A stretch of DNA of 64,000 nt, taken from positions 1-64,000 of the forward strand of contig JACKAQ010000004.1 of assembly GCA_020634975.1 (NCBI GenBank). Direction: 5' to 3'. Positions 34,191 through 42,184 of this stretch are shown here, one piece after another. The first letter of the stretch is position 1. Every line of letters begins with the position of its first letter. The notes under the pieces are model-generated. The model was not told the DNA's origin, ran no database searches, and was given only the letters and a program-made list of their open reading frames with translations. The translations under genes were made by a program, and so were the position numbers. The DNA comes from JACKAQ01 sp020634975 [NCBI: Calditrichia bacterium] (lineage in GTDB: Bacteria > Calditrichota > Calditrichia > RBG-13-44-9).

Positions 34191-34724
34191 ATGAAATTAT
34201 TTGGTTTTATTTTGATTGCTGCCGGCTTTTTGGGCGGATCGTATCTTACTTCGCTGGACCCGAAACTGGTCGAATGGAACTACTTTTTACCGATGCTGGT
34301 TGTCGGTATCGTCGGCGTTGTGATTGTGCGAATGGGCAACAAACAGGCTGCACAGGAAAGCGGCAAAGTGAGCGAAAATTTAGGCGTAATTGATCGCAGC
34401 ATCGCAAATCTCGTAAAAAATGTTTCCCAATTGAATCGCGACAAAGACAAAATTCATACCTATGATATGCACAAAAAAATCGATGCGCTCTTGCTGGAAG
34501 ATCTCGATGCGTTTGCAGAAGCGCGGGAAACCATTGCGCATGTGCACGGTTTGGCAAATTATGCGGATGTGATGAATCATTTCGCCGGTGGCGAACGCTA
34601 TCTTAACCGGGTTTGGTCGGCTTCCGCGGATGGATATATCGACGAAGTGAATGAGTATATCGGGCGGGCGCAGGAGCAATTTGAGGAAGCGCAAAAGTTG
34701 TTGAACAAATTTACCGGAAAATAA
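34191..34724 (+). CDS. Small membrane protein of unknown function beside the OPT transporter
   Basis: This 177-residue protein has two membrane helices (about 4-21 and 31-48), then a cytoplasmic helical region rich in charged residues that probably forms coiled coils (residues 55-175). I do not recognise a family. The aromatic and glycine placement in the central part (HVHGLANYADVMNHFAGGERYLNRVW) is unusual and could be a binding feature. It lies 100 bases after the OPT gene in the same direction and is followed by a strong terminator, so the two likely form a transcription unit; an accessory role to transport is only an inference. Confidence 0.75.
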   Translation: MKLFGFILIAAGFLGGSYLTSLDPKLVEWNYFLPMLVVGIVGVVIVRMGNKQAAQESGKVSENLGVIDRSIANLVKNVSQLNRDKDKIHTYDMHKKIDALLLEDLDAFAEARETIAHVHGLANYADVMNHFAGGERYLNRVWSASADGYIDEVNEYIGRAQEQFEEAQKLLNKFTGK

Positions 34725-34766
34725 ATTCTTGCCGGTAACAGCTTTGATGTGATTTCACGGTTCAAT

Positions 34767-34807
34767 AAAAAACGCATAGCGGCAATAATAACCGCTATGC
34801 GTTTTTT
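34767..34807. terminator. Strong bidirectional terminator
   Basis: AAAAAACGCATAGCGG (34767-34782) pairs with CCGCTATGCGTTTTTT (34792-34807). It ends the OPT unit on plus and, with its T-run on the other strand, the porin-like gene on minus. Confidence 0.92.
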
Positions 34808-34854
34808 ATGGGTATCTAAGCCTAGCTAAAACAACAACTAAGCTTCGTCAATGA

Positions 34855-35478
34855 TTAGAAACCAATTGATGCGCCGATTGCAATTACCTGGTTCTTAACG
34901 TCTGCTTCATCGGCAGAATCATCAAAGGAACTCAGGCGAGTAAATAGCGTCATCAAATCCAACCGTCATTTTACCGGCTCCAATATTGATACCCCCGCCG
35001 AACACGAGGTTAAAATCCGTACTTTGATATCTTCGATATCTTCCTCAAAGAATCCCGTTTGCTTCGGCTTTGACTTTCGATGAAGCTTTGATACCCAGCG
35101 CCGGTCCGGCGAAATGTTTGGTTTTACAGTGCTGCCTTCGACCGGGATAATGAATTTGAATAATACCGGTATTTGGATGTAGTCTAACTTCATCGTTACA
35201 TCAACCGTGGTTCCGTTAATATCCTCTTTCGATTTGGCACCCTGCATTGAGTAATATACTTCCGGTTGAATTGCAAACATTTTGTCGATGCCAATCTCAC
35301 CAAACAATCCGGCAGCAAATCCGGTTCTTGAGTCCACATCGGAGATGTCATCACCGCCTATTGTTGCGATGTTCAATCCCGCTTTTACGCCTTTAACAAA
35401 GGTTGGTTGTGCTTTAGAAACTGTTGTTAGAATCAAGCATGCAGAAACAACCATAATAGCTAAAATACGTATTTTCAT
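34855..35478 (-). pseudogene. Porin-like outer-membrane beta-barrel gene with four frameshifts
   Basis: The start is normal: a signal peptide (MKIRILAIMVVSACLILT to KAQP) and a PF13568-type barrel beginning (FVKGVKAGLNIATIGGDD, then RTGFAAGLFGEIG and PEVYYSMQGAK). From about 35110 downward the frame breaks. The expected reading is NIFAGPALGIKASSKVKAEA, then FFEEDIEDIK, then STDFNLVFGGGINIGAGKM, then DLMTLFTRLSSFDD and the barrel end VIAIGASIGF with terminal Phe, each in a different frame from its predecessor. This needs about four single-base changes, most in short runs of one base. Read straight through, the frame stops at 34966. It is either a recent pseudogene or local sequencing error. 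Confidence 0.8.
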
Positions 35479-35805
35479 GATATTTCTCCATACGTTAATT
35501 TGATATAAATTTTATTTAGAGGGAAGTTTCAAACAATAGGACCTCGTCCTTGTAGCACTGACCGAATTTAGTATCATAAAGAGATAGATCAATGGTTATT
35601 TATTATTCACAAATCATAGCGAAGTTTGGTTGTAAATTGTAAAATAATGAGGGTTGAGTGTCTGAAAAACAGTTATAAATCCGGGTATTTTGTAGGGTTA
35701 ATTTAAACAAAATTTCATATAAAATAAAAGCCGGGACAATTGACTCTGGCAACAATCCCGGCAAATGTCCATCACTAACGATGAGGAAAACTGATAGTAA
35801 ATCGC
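35479..35805. other. AT-rich intergenic region with the MscS terminator
   Basis: No gene is seen. GCCGGGA and TCCCGGC (35731-35763), with AATTG/CAATT pairing inside, form a hairpin followed by TTTTATTTTA on the minus strand, which should end the MscS transcript. The remainder is likely the leader of the porin-like gene. Confidence 0.6.
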
Positions 35806-36621
35806 TTAAGTGTTATACACATGCACATCCCGTTGCGGAAACGGAATGCTGATGCCTTCGGCATCGAACCGGGTTTTCACGGCTTCGTGCATATCAAAAT
35901 ACAAATCCCAATAATCTGCAGATTTTACCCACGGGCGGCAAACGAAATTAACGCTGCTGTCGGCAAGCTCCGAAAGCGCGATTTTCGGTGCGGGTTCTTT
36001 TAACACGCGCGAATCTTTTGCGATCAGATCGTTCAAAATTTCTTTCGCTTTTTTAATATCGTCATCATAACCGATGCCGAAAACCATATCGACACGGCGC
36101 ATTTCTTTCGCGCTGTAATTCTTTATATTTCCCGAAGTTATTGCAGAATTTGGAATTACCACAGCTTCGTTTTGTGGGGTTGCCAAATTGGTTGTCAGAA
36201 TACTGATGCCCTCAACTTTTCCGGCAACACCGGCTGCTTCGATAAAATCACCCACTTTGAACGGTCGCAAAATAATCAGCAAAACACCCGCGGCAAAATT
36301 GGACAACGATCCCTGCAACGCCAAACCGACCGCCAAACCGGCAGCACCGATTATTGCAACAAATGAGGTTGTTTCGATGCCCATTTGCGTTAACGCCGCC
36401 AAAATGGTCACAATCAATAAACCAAAATAGACGATCTTTTTCAGAAAATCGACGAGCGTCTGGTCAACTTCTTTGTTGATCAGGAGCTTGCTCATTGAAT
36501 TGCTGATCTTCCGGGAAAGCCATTTACCGATAATATATGTCGCTATCGCGCCAACCAACCGCAGGGCAAACAGCGTAAAATTTTGCTGAACATATGCCAA
36601 AATTTCATTGAAATTTTCCAA
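35806..36621 (-). CDS. Small-conductance mechanosensitive channel (MscS family)
   Basis: This protein of about 271 residues should open under membrane tension and release solutes. Membrane helices lie at about 17-35, 55-75 and 80-100. The pore helix and following beta domain are typical: VGLALQGSLSNFAAGVLLII, then RPFKVGDFIEAAGVAGKVEG and QNEAVVIPNSAITSGNIKNY. The C-terminal alpha-beta domain is present (VKTRFDAEGISIPFPQRDVH). The best start is a TTG at 36621 preceded by GGAGGTCGTATT; a longer frame upstream has no ribosome-binding site and would add 47 residues that do not fit the family. Confidence 0.93.
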   Translation of the reverse strand: MENFNEILAYVQQNFTLFALRLVGAIATYIIGKWLSRKISNSMSKLLINKEVDQTLVDFLKKIVYFGLLIVTILAALTQMGIETTSFVAIIGAAGLAVGLALQGSLSNFAAGVLLIILRPFKVGDFIEAAGVAGKVEGISILTTNLATPQNEAVVIPNSAITSGNIKNYSAKEMRRVDMVFGIGYDDDIKKAKEILNDLIAKDSRVLKEPAPKIALSELADSSVNFVCRPWVKSADYWDLYFDMHEAVKTRFDAEGISIPFPQRDVHVYNT

Positions 36622-36794
36622 AATACGACCTCCGTCATTTATGTTAAAATATGCATATATTAGATATAACAATAAATTGAGCTGTTTTCCACGTTTATCT
36701 AAATTAGGGATTTTGAGCAAAATTGGGTGAAAATTTGAGGCTTTTTGGTGGGAAATGAGCAAATGCGGGTTGAAAACTGCGTAAAAATGAAAAA

Positions 36795-36821
36795 CCGGAT
36801 TGTCCGGTTAGAACAATCCGG
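36795..36821 (-). terminator. Terminator of the heparinase-like gene
   Basis: CCGGATTGT (36795-36803) and ACAATCCGG (36813-36821) form a stem that on the minus strand is followed by TTTTTC. It lies 16 bases past the stop at 36837. Confidence 0.88.
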
Positions 36822-36836
36822 CGTCATCGTTAAATG

Positions 36837-39287
36837 CTATTGTTGTTCGATGCGGAAGTTGCCGCCGCCACTGCTTTCGAAAAACAGGGGTTCCATCGAC
36901 TGAATGGATTGCTCGCGAATCGATTTGCCATTCAGCGAAACGCGATAGCTTCCGGCAGCCAAACCTTCAATCACATGCAGCATTTTTTTGGATGATTTTG
37001 CCGAATACGACAGCGAAAGCTGCGGCACATCGGCGGTGTTAAACATCGCTACGCGATTTTGGTTGATGAACGCGCCGGTAAAAACGCCATCCGATAATTT
37101 GGAAATATCTGCCATCTTTTGCAGCGTTCGGCTGTCGCCAATTTGCATGACAGTAAGGTATTTGGAGAAACTGCTGTCTGTCACATCTTCCGCTTCCAGC
37201 CGGTGACTGCCTGCCCAATATGCGCCCCAATCTGTGTAAGGTCCGCGTTTGGCGAGTAGATTGCCTTCTGCATCGGTGAACCAGTAGTGTTCGCCATTTT
37301 CGGAGCCGCCGCGCAGCCGCAGTTGCAAATGCTGCGGTTCCAGAAATTTGACAAATAATCTGCCATGCGCGTCAATCAAATTATTAGTAACGGAAACGGT
37401 GCTGCCGCTGTTTGCCAGCCAAAATGCGGTGCCTTTTTTCTGCCATTCGCCATCGAGCAGTTCCGGGCGAGTGGGCATTTGCAGCAGCCAGCGCCGTTTG
37501 ATGGTCGAATCGCTGAGCGCGATATCGTCGAAAATCACCACAAATTCGTTATTTTGATAATCCGGTGCTGCCGGATCGCGAAAATAGAGCAGCACACGGC
37601 GCATTTTCTCGACATAATTTTCACCTTTGTATGCCCGTGTTGCGTCAAAATCCACGAAATCAAATTTGCCCGGCTCGAAGTGCGCATTCCGCAGCACACC
37701 GATGTGGTTGGCGCCGCCCGTCTGGTTGGCAGCGTCCCACGGTGCATCTGCATCGTCGTTCACTTTGGTGGAATAATCGTATAATTGGGACTCCTCTGGA
37801 TTATACAGCGCCACTTTGCTGTGATAAACCGCCGCGCGGGTTTTGTTCGATTTTGGCAGATCGCTTTTGCCTTTGGCAACGCCGCCGTCCAGCGCCAGCG
37901 TGCCGTATTTGAAAATGGTAAACGCGCCGTGATCTTCATCCGCATGGCGCGGCAGCGAATATTGCGAGGTGTAGAAATTGATTTTTGTGGCGTTTTCGCT
38001 GTGCAAATCGCTGAGTAAAATGACATCGCCAAGCCCGAATCGCCCGGAAAGCGGCAGTTTGAACTGCTCCGCAGTAACGGATTTTACATCCGAATAGCCC
38101 CACAAAAATTTGAAAAATAGCCAGTATAATCGCGGCGGCATTGTTTCGTAATAACCGGCAGGTTCGGGTTTTCGCTCGCTATCTTCGATAAACCAACGGT
38201 AAAATCCGGCGAGTTCCGGCTGTGCTTTTTTGACGGCGGCAATCACCGGCGTTACCTGTTTTACGGCATCGGCATCCCATTCACGCAGGGCAACCGTGTC
38301 GTTTCGCTGCGCGTAAATTTTGCGTTTTTCACCATCGCTGATTTTTCCAGGGAGCAGATAAAAATAAATGTAGCGCGGGATATCGCGGAACCAGTCGAAA
38401 CGGGTGAACATATTTTCGCCCAACGCGGAAGACAGCGCAGCAGCCATAAAATACACATGTGATGTGCCGCCGAAAAAATAGCTCGCGCCTTCGCTCCAAC
38501 CGCCGGCGTTTTCCATCACGTGATCGCCGTGCGCAAAAATGCGATCCACCCAAACCGCCAGCGACATTTCGAACATTTCATCGGTGATGGCTTTGTACGA
38601 ATCACCGAGCGGATCGCCCCAAAGCACAATGCCGCCGGCACCGGCGTGATGGCAGTGCACCAGCAGCGTTTTCCCGATTTTTACTTTTTTGCCGGGATTA
38701 ACTTCTTTGTCGCGGCGATTGTACAGGGTGATCAGCGCATCAGCAATCGTGCGGCGCTGTGGCAGCGAAAGCTTATCGTAGCACCAGTCGTAAACAATTG
38801 ATAATGCAATATTTATATAACCACCCTGACCCTCGGATTCAAAAATATTGCAATGCGTCGTTTCGCGATATTTTTCGCTGGCAGCCACGCGCTCGGCGAT
38901 GATTGCAGCGTGCTCAAACGCCTTTTGGGCGTATTCATCTGCGGAAAATTTGAATGTAAAATTACCGAAAAATCCGCTGGCTGCGGCGTAGCTCATGAAT
39001 GAGAAATTCTGGGCGTCCAGCAGCAGATAGTTGTGTTTTTTCCCGGCGGGATCGTCGTAAAATGCCGTGTCCACCGCCTGAATATACGTTTCGAAATCCG
39101 CCGGCTCGTAGCTGGAAATATAGTCGGCGATTTCCGAAAAGCCGGATTCGGTGAAAAATAAACGCGGATGCTGGCGTTTGGCTGCCGGGCTGTCCGGCGA
39201 AATTTTGTATGGCTCTGCACCAAAACCGCTGGCGCTTATCGTGCACAAAACGACTAAAAAGGTTAAACATTTGCTGATTGCTGACAT
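36837..39287 (-). CDS. Exported heparinase II/III-like polysaccharide lyase
   Basis: This 816-residue protein has a signal peptide (to SGFGAEP) and starts its mature part with HPRLFFTESGFSEIADYI, a pattern common in heparinase II/III and alginate-lyase proteins. An alpha-barrel region (about 60-400) contains NAGGWSEGASYFFGG, and the C-terminal beta-sandwich starts with HADEDHGAFTIFKYGTLALD near residue 447, where the conserved His lies. It probably cleaves an acidic polysaccharide in the periplasm or outside the cell. The substrate cannot be read from the sequence, and no sulfatase, SusC/D or other lyase is nearby. The ATG is used; an adjacent TTG is ignored. Confidence 0.85.
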   Translation of the reverse strand: MSAISKCLTFLVVLCTISASGFGAEPYKISPDSPAAKRQHPRLFFTESGFSEIADYISSYEPADFETYIQAVDTAFYDDPAGKKHNYLLLDAQNFSFMSYAAASGFFGNFTFKFSADEYAQKAFEHAAIIAERVAASEKYRETTHCNIFESEGQGGYINIALSIVYDWCYDKLSLPQRRTIADALITLYNRRDKEVNPGKKVKIGKTLLVHCHHAGAGGIVLWGDPLGDSYKAITDEMFEMSLAVWVDRIFAHGDHVMENAGGWSEGASYFFGGTSHVYFMAAALSSALGENMFTRFDWFRDIPRYIYFYLLPGKISDGEKRKIYAQRNDTVALREWDADAVKQVTPVIAAVKKAQPELAGFYRWFIEDSERKPEPAGYYETMPPRLYWLFFKFLWGYSDVKSVTAEQFKLPLSGRFGLGDVILLSDLHSENATKINFYTSQYSLPRHADEDHGAFTIFKYGTLALDGGVAKGKSDLPKSNKTRAAVYHSKVALYNPEESQLYDYSTKVNDDADAPWDAANQTGGANHIGVLRNAHFEPGKFDFVDFDATRAYKGENYVEKMRRVLLYFRDPAAPDYQNNEFVVIFDDIALSDSTIKRRWLLQMPTRPELLDGEWQKKGTAFWLANSGSTVSVTNNLIDAHGRLFVKFLEPQHLQLRLRGGSENGEHYWFTDAEGNLLAKRGPYTDWGAYWAGSHRLEAEDVTDSSFSKYLTVMQIGDSRTLQKMADISKLSDGVFTGAFINQNRVAMFNTADVPQLSLSYSAKSSKKMLHVIEGLAAGSYRVSLNGKSIREQSIQSMEPLFFESSGGGNFRIEQQ

Positions 39288-39480
39288 CAATTTTCTTTCC
39301 GTTTTATGAAACTATATCCGATTTTCTGGTGCATATTACAACAATGGGCATTTTGTGTATTGATTTGGTTCACAATAAAATAAAGCTGAGCGCTAAATCG
39401 TTAATTTTACGAAATGGTGAATCAATTTTACGCCTTTTTCCGTAAATTGGCGTGTTCAAACAGTAAAAATCAGGTGAAAA

Positions 39481-40575
39481 ATGGGCAAACCGATATCGGA
39501 AACATTTCAGCGAATTTATAAATTATACGCCAGCGATCTGAGTATCACGGAGATTGAGCGACTCGTAAAACGCGATGCGCCGGGTATTTACGATTATTAC
39601 CTGCGCGAAGCGCAAAAGGTGGATCAGCAGAAAAATCCCGTTGAGCGAACCATCCGTTTGGTTGGCAATTTGTTTGAAGCGTTTCTGCGAAAATTGTCGC
39701 CATCCCGGCGATTGTTTTATTCACTGATCCTTTTTTTGTTCATTTATTCTGTGGTTGGCGCGAGCTGGTTTTGGGCGATCGGCTCATTTGTGCTGCTGAA
39801 TGTGTTGCTGGCGTTTGAACTGGCGGACAAATTAATCGCCAAAGATGAGCTGGAAGTCGCCCGCGATATCCAAATGAACCTGATGCCGCAACAGCCGCCC
39901 GCACACCCGAATTTCGAAATTTCCAGCTATTGCGAAGCTGCCCGCGAGGTTGGCGGCGATTATTTCGATTTCATCCACCCGAAATCGGAAAAAGGCGTAA
40001 GTTACGTAATGGTGGGCGATGTTTCCGGAAAAGGGATGGCTGCCGCATTGCACATGGTTCAGGTTCAGGCGCTGTTGCACAGTTTGATCGAACAATATGA
40101 TTCGCCAAAAGCAGTGTTGCAAGCGCTCAATAAACAGGTGAAACCGATCTTCAATTCCCGCTGTTTTTTTACCATCAATCTTGCTAAACTGACCAACGAC
40201 AACTCGCTGCGGTTTTGTCGCGCGGGACACATGCCGTTGCTGATTTACCGCGCTGCAACTGATGATTGCGAAACGATCACGCCAAACGGTTTGGGAATCG
40301 GTTTGCACAATGGCAAATTTGACGAATGTCTTGCGGAAGTTGAAGTTGGAACACATCCCGGCGACGTGCTTTGTTTTTTCACCGATGGCATTGTGGAAAC
40401 GATGAATGCCCAAAAAGTGGAATTTGGCGAGCAGCGATTTCAAGAGGCGCTTTGCGCAAATGCCCATAAATCTGCCCAAGACATCCAGACGGCAATTTTA
40501 TCCGAACTGGCGCATTTTCGCGGCGCAGCCAGCGCCAACGACGATCTGACCTTGGTGATCATGAAAGCCCGCTAA
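39481..40575 (+). CDS. Membrane-anchored PP2C-type serine phosphatase (RsbU/SpoIIE family)
   Basis: This 364-residue protein carries an N-terminal helical region (1-70), two adjacent membrane helices (about 77-112), a short coiled-coil link with the family entry LEVARDIQMNLMPQQPP, and a complete SpoIIE phosphatase domain. Metal-site aspartates are in VGGDYFDF near 157, GDVSGKGMAAALHM near 180, FTDGIVETM near 300 and NDDLTLVIM near the end. Such enzymes dephosphorylate anti-anti-sigma factors in partner-switching stress pathways. No anti-sigma kinase or STAS protein is found in the window, so the partner must be encoded elsewhere. Confidence 0.92.
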   Translation: MGKPISETFQRIYKLYASDLSITEIERLVKRDAPGIYDYYLREAQKVDQQKNPVERTIRLVGNLFEAFLRKLSPSRRLFYSLILFLFIYSVVGASWFWAIGSFVLLNVLLAFELADKLIAKDELEVARDIQMNLMPQQPPAHPNFEISSYCEAAREVGGDYFDFIHPKSEKGVSYVMVGDVSGKGMAAALHMVQVQALLHSLIEQYDSPKAVLQALNKQVKPIFNSRCFFTINLAKLTNDNSLRFCRAGHMPLLIYRAATDDCETITPNGLGIGLHNGKFDECLAEVEVGTHPGDVLCFFTDGIVETMNAQKVEFGEQRFQEALCANAHKSAQDIQTAILSELAHFRGAASANDDLTLVIMKAR

Positions 40576-40589
40576 CGTTATTAAACAAC

Positions 40590-40614
40590 GGTCATGCTGA
40601 GCGAAGTCGAAGCA
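40590..40614. repeat. Dispersed-repeat-like hairpin
   Basis: The sequence GGTCATGCTGAGCGAAGTCG continues into AAGCAT, with ATGCT and AGCAT pairing. It matches a repeat type very common between genes of many bacteria and lies at the convergent ends of the phosphatase and the glycosyltransferase genes. Confidence 0.55.
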
Positions 40615-40646
40615 TTTCCGATGATTAAAATCTGAAGCCATAAACA

Positions 40647-42083
40647 CTATTTCCCCGGCGATTGCATTGCCGTAAATCGATAAACCCGGATAAACACCTG
40701 TTTCCTGCCGAACAAATCCCGATGCGGATATTCTGTTGTTTTCACCAGATTTGCAATTCCCGACAATTCACCCACCAGCTTTTTTTCATCCGTTCCAAAA
40801 TGTGATGCAATAAAATAAATATTTGTTTTTGTTGAAATTAGTGATTGCCGTAAATCGGCGGTTATCAGCGAATCGCTTTCGCGGGAAATGCCGATGATGC
40901 GCTGCGGTAGCGAGCTTCCGTAATAATCGAACACATCGCGTTTGCAAAAATCCGCGCCGATTAGCAGCAGGTCGTCCGGTTTCGCCAGCTCCCCGATGTC
41001 CGTTGCAACATTGCGCCACGGCGCGCGTGTGTCGTTCGAATAATAATTGAACAGCGACCAACCGCCCAAACCAATCAGCAGGACAATTGCGGCGTTTCGC
41101 CAGCGTAATGGCAATCGGGCAACGCCGATAGCCGCCAACATATAAAACGGAATCGCCGCCGCAATCGGGTAGCGAATCAGATAAAACGGACGCAGCACCA
41201 GCGACATCGTGATAGGCACGAGAATAGGGGTGAGCATCCAAAACATTAAAAATTTGAGCGAAGATTTTTGGGGTGATCGAACGCCAAAACCGACACCGAG
41301 GAGCGCAAAAATAATCGCAAAAATTCCGAGTGATATCGATCCGCCAAATTGGATAAACGTCGCTAAAAAATGTTTGACTTCCGGTGGGTTGATCCAATAT
41401 CCTTTTTGAATCTGGAGCACCAATTGCATTAAATGCAGCGCATACGGCAGAAAAGCAAGTGCGGTTAATCCCTGTAAAATTAACCAGTTGGGGAGGGAAG
41501 GTGCCGGCTTTTTTTGCAGGGCAAGATAGAGCCACCACAGATTTTCGAACAGTACGATGAACCATCCGAAAATATGGCTGTAAACCAGTAAAATGTTCAC
41601 GGCAAGCAGCGCGATTTGCCAGATTTTCCGGTTGTTCCGCAGCCATTCCAAAAAACAAAAAACGGAAGCCAGCGACAGCAAATTGAGCAACGCGTAACTG
41701 CGGGTTTCCTGTGCGTAATACACCTGAAACGGGCTGATTGCGAAAATGAGCAGGGTAAGCAGGGCAATTTTTTTATCGAATAACCGGCGAGCCAGCAGCC
41801 AAATTAGCGGGAACGCCGCAATGCTGCAGAGTGCCGAAAAACTGCGCGCGGCAATTTCGCCGGTGCCAAAAATGTTCAGCCAGAAGTGCAACAGATACAA
41901 AAATAGCGGCGGATTGTGATCCACCGGCGCTGCGGCTGCAAAAATCTGATCGAACGGGTGCGCCGCGAGCCGGATGCTCAAGCCTTCGTCCAGCCATAAA
42001 CTGTCGGCGCCGATCGCAAAAAAGCGGGTGAAAATTGTAATTGCAAACAATCCCCCGAGCAGATATTTCCCGTAATTTTCCAT
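40647..42083 (-). CDS. GT-C glycosyltransferase (family 39-like, ArnT/PMT type)
   Basis: This 478-residue integral membrane protein has about ten to twelve hydrophobic segments. The first periplasmic loop holds the acidic pair of GT-C enzymes in SLWLDEGLSI (Asp32, Glu33), followed by VDHNPPLFLYLLHFWLNIFG and GEIAARSFSALCSIAA, the usual PMT_2 pattern. It should move a sugar from a polyprenyl-phosphate carrier to a protein or envelope lipid on the outer face of the inner membrane. The C-terminal part (about 340-478) is a periplasmic domain. The acceptor is not known; the next gene encodes a large exported protein, which might be coincidence. Confidence 0.85.
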   Translation of the reverse strand: MENYGKYLLGGLFAITIFTRFFAIGADSLWLDEGLSIRLAAHPFDQIFAAAAPVDHNPPLFLYLLHFWLNIFGTGEIAARSFSALCSIAAFPLIWLLARRLFDKKIALLTLLIFAISPFQVYYAQETRSYALLNLLSLASVFCFLEWLRNNRKIWQIALLAVNILLVYSHIFGWFIVLFENLWWLYLALQKKPAPSLPNWLILQGLTALAFLPYALHLMQLVLQIQKGYWINPPEVKHFLATFIQFGGSISLGIFAIIFALLGVGFGVRSPQKSSLKFLMFWMLTPILVPITMSLVLRPFYLIRYPIAAAIPFYMLAAIGVARLPLRWRNAAIVLLIGLGGWSLFNYYSNDTRAPWRNVATDIGELAKPDDLLLIGADFCKRDVFDYYGSSLPQRIIGISRESDSLITADLRQSLISTKTNIYFIASHFGTDEKKLVGELSGIANLVKTTEYPHRDLFGRKQVFIRVYRFTAMQSPGK

Positions 42084-42132
42084 CACCAATGTTGCGGAAA
42101 ACCAACCGGATTTGCAATACCGGCAAAAAAAT

Positions 42133-42156
42133 AACGCGGCAAAAATTTGCCGCGTT
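42133..42156 (-). terminator. Terminator of the CotH-type gene
   Basis: AACGCGGCAAA and TTTGCCGCGTT form a perfect stem shortly after the stop at 42185, with a T-rich tail on the minus strand. Confidence 0.85.
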
Positions 42157-42184
42157 TGGAAAAAGAATGATAATCAGGCGATGA

